From Pseudoxanthomonas jiangsuensis (GTDB lineage Bacteria; Pseudomonadota; Gammaproteobacteria; Xanthomonadales; Xanthomonadaceae): 64,000 nt of DNA. A model generated the notes under the pieces. That model saw nothing but the letters and a program-made list of their open reading frames with translations, did not search any database and was not told where the DNA came from. This document shows positions 27,313-36,074 of the stretch, piece after piece; within the stretch, counting starts at the first letter, position 1; each line of letters starts with the position of its first letter. Made by a program: the position numbers and the translations under genes. The stretch spans positions 124,001 to 188,000 of the forward strand of contig NZ_PDWL01000002.1 of the NCBI RefSeq assembly GCF_010093185.1, read 5' to 3'.

Positions 27313-28338
27313 ATGCGCGTCCTCGGCATCGAAACCTCCTGCGACGAAACCGGCGTGGCCGTGTACGACACCGCGCTCGCCGGGTCCGCCGGCCTGCGCG
27401 CGCACGCGGTCTACAGCCAGATCGCCCTGCATGCCGAGTACGGCGGGGTGGTGCCCGAGCTGGCCAGCCGCGACCACGTGCGCAAGCTGCTGCCGCTGGT
27501 CCGGCAGACCCTGGCCGAGGCCGGGCTGTCCACCGCCGACCTGGACGGGGTGGCCTACACCGCCGGCCCGGGCCTGGTCGGGGCCCTGCTGGTCGGTGCC
27601 GGCACGGCGCGGGCGCTGGCCTGGGCGCTTGAGGTGCCGGCGGTCGCGGTCCACCACATGGAGGGCCACCTGCTGGCGCCGCTGATGGAGGACGACCCAC
27701 CGGAGCCCCCGTTCGTGGCCCTGCTGGTCTCCGGTGGCCACACCCAGCTGGTGGCGGTGGACGCGATCGGCCGCTACCGGCTGCTGGGCGAGACCCTGGA
27801 CGACGCCGCCGGCGAGGCCTTCGACAAGACCGCCAAGCTGATGGGCCTGCCCTACCCCGGCGGGCCGCAGCTGGCGGCGCTGGCCGAGCAGGGCACGCCG
27901 GGCGCGTTGCGCTTCGCCCGGCCGATGACCGACCGGCCGGGGCTGGATTTCAGCTTCTCCGGGCTCAAGACCCAGGTGCTGCTGGCCTGGCAGCAGTCCG
28001 ACCAGGCGCCGCAGACCCGGGCCGACATCGCCCGCGGCTTCGAGGACGCGGTGGTCGACACCCTGGCGATCAAGTGCGGGCGCGCGCTGGACGCGGCCGG
28101 CTGCGACACCCTGGTCGTGGCCGGCGGCGTGGGCGCCAACAAGCGCCTGCGGGCGCAGTTGCAGGCCATGTGTGCGCAGCGCGGCGGCCGCGCCTGCTTC
28201 CCGCGGCCGGCGCTGTGCACCGACAACGGCGCGATGATCGCCTTCGCCGGCGCCCTGCGGCTGGAGGCGGGCCAGCGCGAGGACGCGCAGGTCAAGGTGA
28301 CCCCGCGCTGGGACATGGCCGCCTTGCCGGCGGTGTGA
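27313..28338 (+). CDS. tsaD: tRNA N6-adenosine threonylcarbamoyltransferase
   Basis: TsaD (Gcp/Kae1) transfers the threonylcarbamoyl group to A37 of ANN-decoding tRNAs. The 341-residue protein starts [16 protein letters not shown]. It carries the metal-binding HHMEGH (about residues 115-120), VSGGHTQL and [12 protein letters not shown] motifs of the ASKHA fold. It is divergent from rpsU, a widely conserved pairing in proteobacteria. Confidence 0.97.
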   Translation: MRVLGIETSCDETGVAVYDTALAGSAGLRAHAVYSQIALHAEYGGVVPELASRDHVRKLLPLVRQTLAEAGLSTADLDGVAYTAGPGLVGALLVGAGTARALAWALEVPAVAVHHMEGHLLAPLMEDDPPEPPFVALLVSGGHTQLVAVDAIGRYRLLGETLDDAAGEAFDKTAKLMGLPYPGGPQLAALAEQGTPGALRFARPMTDRPGLDFSFSGLKTQVLLAWQQSDQAPQTRADIARGFEDAVVDTLAIKCGRALDAAGCDTLVVAGGVGANKRLRAQLQAMCAQRGGRACFPRPALCTDNGAMIAFAGALRLEAGQREDAQVKVTPRWDMAALPAV

Positions 28339-28368
28339 GCCTGGAGGCGCGCGCAGTATCCTGCGCGC

Positions 28369-28725
28369 ATGGATGACACCGTCTTCATCGAAGGCCTCCG
28401 GATCGATGCCCTGATCGGCGTCCACGAGTGGGAGCGGCACGCGCCGCGGCCATTGCTGCTGGACATCGAGATGGGCTTCGACAACCGCGTGCCCGCGGCC
28501 AGCGACCGCCTTGCCGACACCCTGGACTACGACGCGGTGAGCACGCGCCTGGCGGCCTATGCCGCGCAGACCGGCTTCCAACTGGTGGAAACCCTGGCCG
28601 AGCGCTGCGCCGCGCTGATCCTGGACGAGTTCGGGGCCACCCGGGTGCGGCTGAAGGTGAGCAAGCCCGGCGCGGTGGAGCGCGCGGCCGCGGTCGGGGT
28701 GGTGATCCAGCGGCGCCGCGGCTGA
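28369..28725 (+). CDS. folB: Dihydroneopterin aldolase
   Basis: A 118-residue pterin aldolase of folate synthesis that splits dihydroneopterin into 6-hydroxymethyl-dihydropterin and glycolaldehyde. Conserved segments are IGVHEWER near the N-terminus, DTLDYDAVS, the catalytic-region [12 protein letters not shown], and LKVSKPGAV. It lies 30 bp after tsaD. The next folate enzyme, folK, is 7 kb downstream on the same strand, with pterin-related SDR and PTPS-like genes between. Confidence 0.93.
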   Translation: MDDTVFIEGLRIDALIGVHEWERHAPRPLLLDIEMGFDNRVPAASDRLADTLDYDAVSTRLAAYAAQTGFQLVETLAERCAALILDEFGATRVRLKVSKPGAVERAAAVGVVIQRRRG

Positions 28726-28801
28726 ACGCGCGGCGGCGTGCGGCGACCGCGGGGCCTGTCGTAACCTAGCCGCCTGCACACGCAACGCGGGAGACCAGCG
28801 C

Positions 28802-29560
28802 ATGTCGGAAGGCGGTTCGGCCCCGGCGTTCTTCGACGTGAGGCACTACACCTACCTGCCGGGCTGGGCCAAGGGCGCGGTGCTGGCCGCCGCGGGCCTG
28901 CTCCTGCTGCTGTCGGCGGTGATGGTCGGCCGCTCCCTGTTCGGCCAGGAGCAGGGCGACCACGTCCTGTTCTACCTGTCGCTGGCCCAGACCGCCGCGC
29001 TGGTGCTGGTGTTCGGGGTGATCCTGATGTACTCCACCCGCGACGCCAACGCCTCCAACCTGCGCACGCTGTCCGACGCCTTCATCACCGGCTACGTGGC
29101 CGACGCGCTGGCGCGGGTCTCGCTGCCGGCGCAGGGAGTCGGCTCGTTCGAGGTCCGCGACCTGGGGCGCAAGGACATCTTCGGCCGGGCGCTGGAGATG
29201 CACGCGCCGGGGCAGGTGTTCCCGCTGTGGGTGGGATTGAACGTCAGCCGGATCTTCGTGATCTACTTCGTGCCGCTGGCCGGGGACACCACCCTGGAGA
29301 AGGTGCAGGACGCTTTCCGGTTCACCTTCGGCGGCGCCGAGAAGGTCGGCTTCCACGTCAACTACGAGCCGGCCGTGGTCGACGGCCAGCCGGTGGTCTC
29401 GGTCTGGCTGAACGTGGCCGCCAGCGGCGAGCTGCTGTACAGCCCGCGCGAGAAGCTGTTCTGGGCGCAGGACATCGCGATGATGACCGAGTCCTTCCTG
29501 CGCACCGCCCATCGCGCCGGCATCCCGCTGGCGGGCGCGCCGCAGCCGGGGCCGCTGTGA
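28802..29560 (+). CDS. Unknown two-helix membrane protein
   Basis: I do not recognise this 252-residue protein. It has a short cytosolic start, two hydrophobic helices (about residues 25-47 and 58-80) and a soluble C-terminal region of about 170 residues. That region has alternating hydrophobic strands ([40 protein letters not shown]) and no Cys, metal or nucleotide motif that I can name. The stop overlaps the start of the following SDR gene (GTGA), so the two are translationally coupled. Confidence 0.6.
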   Translation: MSEGGSAPAFFDVRHYTYLPGWAKGAVLAAAGLLLLLSAVMVGRSLFGQEQGDHVLFYLSLAQTAALVLVFGVILMYSTRDANASNLRTLSDAFITGYVADALARVSLPAQGVGSFEVRDLGRKDIFGRALEMHAPGQVFPLWVGLNVSRIFVIYFVPLAGDTTLEKVQDAFRFTFGGAEKVGFHVNYEPAVVDGQPVVSVWLNVAASGELLYSPREKLFWAQDIAMMTESFLRTAHRAGIPLAGAPQPGPL

Positions 29561-30249
29561 GCGTCGCCCTGGTCACCGGCGCCTCGCGCGGGATCGGCCG
29601 CGCCATTGTCGAGCGCTTCGCCGCCGGCGGCTGCACCGTGGTCGCCGTCGCCCGCGGCGCCGAAGCGCTGGATGCGCTGAAGCGGCAACTGCCGGCGGTC
29701 GACGCCATCGCCTGCGACCTGCGCGACGAGGCGGCGTTGGACGCGCTGGCGCGGCAGGTGCTCGAACGCCACGGCGTCCCTGACCTGCTGGTCAACAACG
29801 CCGGCCAGTACCGGCCGGGGCGGATCTCCGCGGAGGACGACGGCGCCCTGCTGGACATGCTCCAGGCCAACCTGTTCGGCGCCTACCGCCTGACCCGCAG
29901 GCTTTTGCCGGGGATGGTCGCGCGCGGCAGTGGCATGGTCATGAACATGTGCAGCATCGCCTCGATCGGCGCCTATCCCGACGGCGGTTCCTACAGCATC
30001 GCCAAGCACGCGCTGTACGGCTTCTCGCGCAACCTGCGCGAGGAGATGAAGCCGCACGGCGTGCGCGTGGTCGCCTTGCTGCCGGGCGCGACCCTGACCT
30101 CGTCCTGGGACGGGGTGGACCTGCCGCCGGAGCGGTTCATGCCGGCGCAGGACGTGGCCGAGGCGGCCTGGAGCGCGTGGAGGATGTCGCCGCGCACGGT
30201 GGTCGAGGACATCGTCCTGCGCCCGCAGCTGGGCGACCTGGGGAGCTGA
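29557..30249 (+). CDS. Short-chain dehydrogenase/reductase
   Basis: A 230-residue classical SDR. The NAD(P)-binding TGASRGIG is at residues 7-14 and NNAG in the middle; the catalytic Tyr146-x3-Lys150 is in YSIAK. The GTG start overlaps the upstream gene by four bases, and a PTPS-like gene follows after six bp. The pairing with a pterin-fold enzyme suggests a pteridine substrate, similar to sepiapterin or dihydromonapterin reductases; this is inference from context only. Confidence 0.85.
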   Translation: MSVALVTGASRGIGRAIVERFAAGGCTVVAVARGAEALDALKRQLPAVDAIACDLRDEAALDALARQVLERHGVPDLLVNNAGQYRPGRISAEDDGALLDMLQANLFGAYRLTRRLLPGMVARGSGMVMNMCSIASIGAYPDGGSYSIAKHALYGFSRNLREEMKPHGVRVVALLPGATLTSSWDGVDLPPERFMPAQDVAEAAWSAWRMSPRTVVEDIVLRPQLGDLGS

Positions 30250-30255
30250 GGCGCG

Positions 30256-30756
30256 ATGGAAGGCGACACCGCGATCATCCGCCTGGCCAAGGAGAACATG
30301 AAGTTCTCCGCCGGCCACTTCACCATCTTCTCGGCCAGCGAGCGCGAGCGCCTGCACGGCCACAACTTCCGGGTCGAGGCCGACATCGAGGCGCGCATGC
30401 TCGGCAACGGCATGTGCTTCGACTACGGCCTGTACAAGGACCGGATCGTGGCCCTGTGCCGCGAGCTCAACGAGTGGTTCATCCTGCCGTCGCGCTCGCC
30501 GCACCTGCGGATCGAGGAGGAGGGCGAGTACCTGTACGCGACCTTCGCCGGGCAGCGGATCCCGTTCCTGCGCGCCGACGTGCTGCTGCTGCCGATCGCC
30601 AACGCGACCCTGGAGGAATTCGCCGGGTACTTCATCGAGCGCCTGGCCGAGGATCGCCAGGCACTGCGCGAGCACCGGATCGACGCGATCGAGGTGCGGG
30701 TGTTCTCCGGGCCGGGGCAGAGCGCCGGCCGGCGGCTGCGCTTCGACGACGATTGA
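30256..30756 (+). CDS. 6-pyruvoyl-tetrahydropterin synthase / QueD-like protein
   Basis: A 166-residue T-fold protein with zinc-ligand His21 (KFSAGH) and His34/His36 (LHGHNF). MCFDYG carries a conserved Asp (about residue 56), and FSGPGQ lies near the C-terminus. The catalytic Cys that QueD and PTPS normally carry a few residues before HGH is absent: the segment reads FSASERERLHGH, with two Glu residues instead. A variant reaction is therefore likely. It is longer than QueD (about 120 residues). Coupling to the SDR gene suggests a two-step pterin conversion. Confidence 0.8.
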   Translation: MEGDTAIIRLAKENMKFSAGHFTIFSASERERLHGHNFRVEADIEARMLGNGMCFDYGLYKDRIVALCRELNEWFILPSRSPHLRIEEEGEYLYATFAGQRIPFLRADVLLLPIANATLEEFAGYFIERLAEDRQALREHRIDAIEVRVFSGPGQSAGRRLRFDDD

Positions 30757-30830
30757 GCGCGGCTGTTAGGCTGGCGGCGGGCGACCCTGCGGTCGCCCAA
30801 TCCGGTGAACAGCGTAAGGAGGTGGATGCG

Positions 30831-32132
30831 GTGCAGGTGGATGCGGTGAAGGAGGCGGCGGTACTGGAGCGGCTGGACGGACTCAGGGCGGTGCTGGAAC
30901 CCTGGCCATGGGCATGGCCGCTGCTCTTGCTGCTGCTCCTGCTGCTGATGGCCTGGCTGGCCAACTTCGTCACCAAGCGCGTCCTGCTGCGCGGCCTGCG
31001 GCGTGTCCTGAACCTGCTGGCCAGCCACACCGGCCATGTAGGCGTGGCCAATCTGCGGGTGATCCCGCGCCTGGCCAACGTGGTGCCGGCGCTGGTGATC
31101 TCGGCCGGGATCGGCTGGATACCGGACCTGCCGCCGGCACTGGTGGCCTTCGTCCATGGGGCCTGCCAGGCCTGGGTGGTGCTGACCCTGGCGCTGGCGG
31201 TGTCGCATGCGCTGGACGTGCTCAACGAGCTGTACGAGCGTCGTTCCGATGCGCGCAACAAGCCGATCAAGGGCTACCTGCAGGTGGCCAAGATCGCGAT
31301 CTTCGTGCTGGCCGGCCTGTCGATCGTCGCGACCCTGGCGGGGGTGAAGCTGCTGCACCTGGTCACCGGCCTGGGCGCGGCCACGGCGGTGCTGATGCTG
31401 GTGTTCCAGGACACGATTCTCTCGCTGGTGGCCAGTGTGCAGATCAGCGGCGACGGCCGGGTGCGGATCGGCGACTGGATCGAGATGCCCGGCCAGAACG
31501 CTGACGGCGACGTAATCGACATCGCCCTGCACACGGTCACCGTGCAGAATTGGGACAAGACCGTCACCACCATCCCGACCAAGAAGCTGATCAGCGAGTC
31601 GTTCAAGAACTGGCGGGGGATGAGCGAGGCCGGCGGGCGCCGGATCAAGCGCGCGCTGTACCTCGACCAGTCGAGCGTGCGCTTCCTCGATGCTGCCGAA
31701 CGCGGGGAACTCGGGCGCTTCGTTCTGCTGCGCGAATACCTGGACGGCAAGGAGCGCGAGCTGGCCGAGTGGAACGCCGGCCTGGGCGCCGACGGCCAGT
31801 TGCCGGTCAATGCCCGGCGGGTGACTAACCTGGGCACCTTCCGCGCCTACGTCGAGCGCTACCTGCAGCAGCATCCGCAGATCCACACCGACATGACCCT
31901 GCTGGTGCGCCAGCTGCAGCCGGGTGCCACCGGCCTGCCGCTGGAGATCTACTGCTTCACCAACGACACACGCTGGGGCGTGTACGAAGGCATCCAGTCC
32001 GACATCTTCGACCACCTGCTGGCGATCCTCCCCGAGTTTGGCCTGCGCGTCTTCCAGGAGCCTTCGGGTACCGATTTCCGTGCCCTGCTTACGCCTTCGG
32101 CAACGGCGGTACCCGGGTCGCCCGCCTCTTGA
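30831..32132 (+). CDS. MscS-family mechanosensitive channel, YbdG-like
   Basis: A 433-residue protein with about five N-terminal helices and an MscS core. The pore-lining helix and beta domain are visible in VTGLGAATAVLMLVFQDTI, then VRIGDWIEMP and TVTVQNWDKTVTTIPTKKL. The size and the long insertion after the beta domain fit the YbdG/miniconductance subgroup. The GTG at 30831 is chosen because AAGGAGG lies eight bases upstream; other in-frame GTGs are too close to it. It probably releases solutes during osmotic down-shock. Confidence 0.88.
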   Translation: MQVDAVKEAAVLERLDGLRAVLEPWPWAWPLLLLLLLLLMAWLANFVTKRVLLRGLRRVLNLLASHTGHVGVANLRVIPRLANVVPALVISAGIGWIPDLPPALVAFVHGACQAWVVLTLALAVSHALDVLNELYERRSDARNKPIKGYLQVAKIAIFVLAGLSIVATLAGVKLLHLVTGLGAATAVLMLVFQDTILSLVASVQISGDGRVRIGDWIEMPGQNADGDVIDIALHTVTVQNWDKTVTTIPTKKLISESFKNWRGMSEAGGRRIKRALYLDQSSVRFLDAAERGELGRFVLLREYLDGKERELAEWNAGLGADGQLPVNARRVTNLGTFRAYVERYLQQHPQIHTDMTLLVRQLQPGATGLPLEIYCFTNDTRWGVYEGIQSDIFDHLLAILPEFGLRVFQEPSGTDFRALLTPSATAVPGSPAS

Positions 32133-32210
32133 CGCCCATGGCGGCCGGGTGCATGTTGCAGTGCAACAGCCGGCGCAGGGGATGCCGGCTCCGACCGCAG
32201 GCAGGTGCCG

Positions 32211-33656
32211 ATGGACTGGGCGAACTACACGACCCCGTCGTATGACGAGCTGATCGACGCCGACGGGCGGCCGCGTCCGGCGGCACGCCCGCTGATCGAA
32301 TACCTGTCCAGCCTGTCCGGGCGCGAACTGGCCGAGCGCCAGGCCGCCGCCGACGTCGCCGCGCGGGTAATGGGCATCACCTTCACCGTGTACAGCGACG
32401 GCCGCAACGTCGACCGCACCCTGCCGTTCGACCTCATCCCGCGGATCCTCGACCGCCGCGAATGGCAGCGCACCGAGGCCGGGCTGAAGCAGCGGATGCA
32501 GGCGCTGAACCTGTTCATCGGCGACATCTACGGCGCGCAGCGCATCGTGCGCGACAAGGTGTTCCCGGCGCAGCTGCTGGAACACTCGGTCAACTTCCGC
32601 GCCCAGTGCGTGGGCGTGCGCCCGCCGCTGGACGTGTGGGCGCACATCTGCGGCTCGGACCTGGTGCGCGACGGCGACGGTACACTGTACGCGCTGGAGG
32701 ACAACCTGCGCATTCCGTCCGGCGTGTCCTACATGCTCGAGAACCGGATGGTGGCCAAGCGGGTGTTCCCGGAGCTGTTCGAGACCAGCGCGATCCTGCC
32801 GGTGGACGACTACCCGGCCCAGCTCTACGACACCCTGGCCGCGCTGTCGCCGCGCCCGGGCGACACCCCGACCATCGCCCTGCTCACCCCCGGCGTGTTC
32901 AACAGCGCCTACTTCGAGCATGCCTACCTGGCCCAGGCCATGGGCATCGAGCTGGTCGAGGGCAGCGACCTGTTCGTGGACGACGACGACCGCACCTGGA
33001 TGCGCACGGTCTACGGGCCGCAAAGGGTGGACGTGGTCTACCGCCGGGTGGACGACCTGTTCATCGACCCGGAGGCGTTCCGCCCGGACTCGGTGCTGGG
33101 CGTGCCCGGGCTGATCCGCAGCTGGCGCGCCGGCAAGGTCGCGCTGGCCAACGCGCCCGGCGCGGGGGTGGCCGACGACAAGGTGGTGTTCGCCTACGTG
33201 CCGAAGATGATCCGCTACTACCTCGACCAGGAGCCGATCCTGCCCAACGTGCCCAGCTACCTGTGCCACGATGAGGCCGACCGCAGGTACGTGCTCGAGC
33301 ACCTGGACGAGCTGGTGGTCAAGCCGGCCAACGAGTCCGGCGGCTACGGCATGCTGATCGGCCCGCGCGCCAGCGCCGGCGAGCGCGAGAAGTTCCGCGC
33401 CCTGATCCAGGCCGATCCGCGCAACTACATGGCCCAGCCGACCCTGTCGCTGTCGACCGCGCCGATCGTCACCCCGGAAGGCCCGGGTGCGCGGCACATC
33501 GACCTGCGCCCGTTCATCCTCTCGCGCGAGGACACCTACGTCACCACCGGCGGCCTGACCCGGGTGGCGATGACCGAGGGCTCGCTGGTGGTCAACTCCT
33601 CCCAGGGCGGCGGCGCCAAGGACACCTGGGTGGTCGACCTGGAGGAGATGGGCTGA
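32211..33656 (+). CDS. Circularly permuted ATP-grasp protein
   Basis: A 481-residue protein of the DUF404/DUF407 (COG2308) class. It has an N-terminal region starting MDWANYTTPSYDELIDADG and a permuted ATP-grasp core with ALEDNLRIPSGVSYML, VVKPANESGGYGMLIG and IDLRPFILSREDTYVTTGGLTRVA. Family members are predicted peptide or amide ligases, and they travel with alpha-E and Anbu genes. Its stop overlaps the alpha-E start (TGATG), so translation is coupled. No substrate is known. Confidence 0.88.
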   Translation: MDWANYTTPSYDELIDADGRPRPAARPLIEYLSSLSGRELAERQAAADVAARVMGITFTVYSDGRNVDRTLPFDLIPRILDRREWQRTEAGLKQRMQALNLFIGDIYGAQRIVRDKVFPAQLLEHSVNFRAQCVGVRPPLDVWAHICGSDLVRDGDGTLYALEDNLRIPSGVSYMLENRMVAKRVFPELFETSAILPVDDYPAQLYDTLAALSPRPGDTPTIALLTPGVFNSAYFEHAYLAQAMGIELVEGSDLFVDDDDRTWMRTVYGPQRVDVVYRRVDDLFIDPEAFRPDSVLGVPGLIRSWRAGKVALANAPGAGVADDKVVFAYVPKMIRYYLDQEPILPNVPSYLCHDEADRRYVLEHLDELVVKPANESGGYGMLIGPRASAGEREKFRALIQADPRNYMAQPTLSLSTAPIVTPEGPGARHIDLRPFILSREDTYVTTGGLTRVAMTEGSLVVNSSQGGGAKDTWVVDLEEMG

Positions 33657-34585
33657 TGCTCTCGCGTGTCGCCGACCACCTCTACTGGTTCAGCCGCTAC
33701 CTGCGCCGCGCCGAGAACACCGCGCGCCTGGTCGGGGTGGGCAGCCTTCTGCAGCTGGACCTGCAGCGCGCGGTGCGCTTCGACTGGCAGCCGATGATCG
33801 CCACGGTCGGCGCGGCCGGGCTGTTCGAGGCCTGCCATCCGCAGCCGGAGGAGGCCGACGTGCTCGACTTCCTGCTGCTGGACGCGCGCAACCCCTCCTC
33901 CCTGCGCGCCTCGGTGGAGCAGGCGCGCGAGATCCTGCGCAGCATCCGCGACGCCTTGCCGCAGGAGGTGTGGGAGGCGGTCAACGACCTGCACCTCTAC
34001 ATCCACGCCGACGGCGGCCGGGTGCTGGCGCGGCGCTACCGCCTGGACTTCATCACCCGCATCACCGACGGCTGCCTGAAGGTGTCCGGCCTGCTCCAGG
34101 CCAACGTCAGCCGCGACATCGGCTTCAATTTCCTGCGCCTGGGCACGGCGCTCGAACAGGCCGACATGACCACCCGGATCATCGACGCCGGGGCCTCAGG
34201 CCTGGTGACGCCGCGCCACGAGGAAGACCGCGAGGCCTACCAGAACATGCAGTGGATGGCGGTGCTGCGCGCGCTGGCCGCCTACCAGATGTACCGCCGG
34301 CACGTGCGCCAGCGGGTCTCGGCCGCGCATGCGCTGCGCTTCCTGCTGCACAACGCCGAATTCCCGCGCAGCGTGCTGTTCTGCCTGACCCGGGTGCAGA
34401 GGATCCTGCCGGCGATGCCGCCGCGGCCGGCTGTGGACCGGATCCTCACCCGCGCCGCCGGCCTGGTCCGCCAGGCCGATCCGGCCCTGCTGGCCAGCGG
34501 CGACCCGTCGGCGTTCATGGACGAGGCGCAGGTCTACCTGGGGCAGCTGCACCAGGCCATCGCCGAGGGTTACTTCAATGGCTGA
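33656..34585 (+). CDS. Alpha-E domain protein
   Basis: A 309-residue all-helical protein of the alpha-E (DUF403, COG2307) family. It begins MLSRVADHLYWFSRYLRRAEN, with repeated acidic/aromatic helices and the motif FLRLGTALEQADMTTRIIDAG. It is an obligate neighbour of the permuted ATP-grasp and probably forms a complex with it. The four-gene set known elsewhere also has a transglutaminase-like protease, which is missing here. Confidence 0.88.
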   Translation: MLSRVADHLYWFSRYLRRAENTARLVGVGSLLQLDLQRAVRFDWQPMIATVGAAGLFEACHPQPEEADVLDFLLLDARNPSSLRASVEQAREILRSIRDALPQEVWEAVNDLHLYIHADGGRVLARRYRLDFITRITDGCLKVSGLLQANVSRDIGFNFLRLGTALEQADMTTRIIDAGASGLVTPRHEEDREAYQNMQWMAVLRALAAYQMYRRHVRQRVSAAHALRFLLHNAEFPRSVLFCLTRVQRILPAMPPRPAVDRILTRAAGLVRQADPALLASGDPSAFMDEAQVYLGQLHQAIAEGYFNG

Positions 34586-34646
34586 GGACACGGGGACGGC
34601 TGCGGCCAGCGTGTAGAATTCGTCCGCACCGTATCCGCGACCCGCC

Positions 34647-35477
34647 ATGACCTACTGCGTCGGCATCGAAGTGGACGAAGGCCTGGTCTTCGCCGCAGAC
34701 ACCCGCACCAACGCCTCGCTCGACGACGTGCGCGTGCACCGCAAGCTGCACGTGTTCGAGTATCCGGGCGAGCGGGTGTTCGTGGTCATGAGCGCGGGCA
34801 ACCTGGCCACCACCCAGCTGGCGGTCTCGCGCCTGCGGCGCGACGCGGAGGATCCGTCGGCGGCGCGCAGCCTGCGCACGTTCAGGCACCTGTTCGAGGT
34901 CGCCGAGTACGTGGGCGAGGTGCTGGTGGCCAGCCAGGTGCAGGCAAGCGAGGGCGACCAGTACAGCGGCAACGGCACCCAGGCCACGCTGATCCTCGGC
35001 GGCCAGATCGCCGGCGAGCGGCCGGGGCTGTACATGGTCTACCCGCTGGGCAACTGTATCGCCGCCTCGCCGGAAACCCCCTATCTGCAGATCGGCGAAT
35101 CCAAGTACGGCAAGCCGATCCTGGACCGCATCGTCCGACCGGGCACGGCCCTGGAGGACGCGGCGCGCTGCGCCCTGGTGTCGCTGGACTCGACCATCCG
35201 CTCCAACCTCTCGGTCGGCTTGCCGGTCGACCTGGCCCTGGTCCGCGCCGGCGACCTGAAGGTCAGCCAGCAGATGCGGCTGGAAGGCGACACCCCGCTG
35301 TACGCGGAGATCCACGACACCTGGTCGCGCAAGCTGGAGAACGCGGTGCGCACCCTGCCGCGCTTTCCGTGGGAGCCGGCGCTGGCGGCCACCGGCGGCG
35401 ATCCGGCCCTGCCGCCGTTACCGCCCCGCCGCGGTCCGGCGCGGCAGGATCCGGGCGACTCCTCGGCCCAGCAGTAA
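34647..35477 (+). CDS. Anbu-type proteasome-like peptidase
   Basis: A 276-residue member of the Anbu (ancestral beta subunit, COG3484) family. After loss of Met1 the N-terminus is Thr (MTYCVGIEVDEGLVFAADTR), the candidate catalytic nucleophile of Ntn hydrolases, with Asp18 and later Lys residues as in beta subunits. Anbu particles form helical or ring assemblies; their substrates are unknown. The C-terminal 30 residues are Pro/Arg-rich and probably disordered. A TAGAAT hexamer 28 bp before the ATG may be a local -10 element. Confidence 0.88.
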   Translation: MTYCVGIEVDEGLVFAADTRTNASLDDVRVHRKLHVFEYPGERVFVVMSAGNLATTQLAVSRLRRDAEDPSAARSLRTFRHLFEVAEYVGEVLVASQVQASEGDQYSGNGTQATLILGGQIAGERPGLYMVYPLGNCIAASPETPYLQIGESKYGKPILDRIVRPGTALEDAARCALVSLDSTIRSNLSVGLPVDLALVRAGDLKVSQQMRLEGDTPLYAEIHDTWSRKLENAVRTLPRFPWEPALAATGGDPALPPLPPRRGPARQDPGDSSAQQ

Positions 35478-35487
35478 GCATCGGGCG

Positions 35488-36012
35488 ATGGGGATTTCCA
35501 TGGGGGACGAGTCCGCTTCGGCGGCGGCGGTGACCGTGCTGCTCAGCCTGGGCAGCAACATCGAGCCCGAACGCTACCTGCGCACCGCGCTGGACGAGCT
35601 GGTATCGGCCTTCGGGCCCTTGCGGGTCTCGCCGGCCTACCGCACCCCGGCGGTGGGCTTCGACGGCGCGCCGTTCCTCAACAACGCGGTGGCGCTGCGC
35701 ACGACATTGCCCCTGCCGGCGCTGGAGGACTGGCTGCACGCGCTGGAGGACCGACACGGCCGCGATCGCGGCGGCCCGCGCCTGGCCGACCGCACCCTGG
35801 ACGTGGACGTGGTGTTCTACGGCGATGGGATCCTGCGCGAAGGCGGGCGGGTGCGGATACCACGGCCGGAGCTGGAGCATGCCTTCGTGCTCAAGCCGAT
35901 GGCCGACATCGCCGCGGATTTCGTCGATCCGCTGAGCGGGCGCACCCTGGGCGAACTGTGGCGGGCGCATCCGCAGCATGGTGAAGCCTTCGAGGCCGTG
36001 TCGCTGTCGTAG
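35488..36012 (+). CDS. folK: 2-amino-4-hydroxy-6-hydroxymethyldihydropteridine pyrophosphokinase
   Basis: FolK activates 6-hydroxymethyl-dihydropterin for dihydropteroate synthase. The 174-residue protein has LSLGSNIEPERYL near the N-terminus and RLADRTLDVDVVFYG, the conserved metal/ATP segment, then IPRPELEHAFVLKPMADIAAD. The start is ATG 35488, or ATG 35500 with a closer GGGGA ribosome-binding site. It follows the Anbu gene by 10 bp. Confidence 0.93.
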   Translation: MGISMGDESASAAAVTVLLSLGSNIEPERYLRTALDELVSAFGPLRVSPAYRTPAVGFDGAPFLNNAVALRTTLPLPALEDWLHALEDRHGRDRGGPRLADRTLDVDVVFYGDGILREGGRVRIPRPELEHAFVLKPMADIAADFVDPLSGRTLGELWRAHPQHGEAFEAVSLS

Positions 36013-36074
36013 GCGTCGAGGAGTGCCGTGCCGCGCTCGGCTATGCTGGTCGCCTCCCGGATTCCGCCACACCC

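Noticed and set aside
30423..33497. 1024-residue open frame antisense to the MscS channel and ATP-grasp genes
   Set aside because: Low-complexity His/Gln/Arg/Val composition and full overlap with recognised proteins on the other strand.
34611..34620. TAGAAT before the Anbu gene as a full promoter
   Set aside because: No -35 hexamer lies at 16-18 bp; it is mentioned only as a possible -10 in the Anbu entry.
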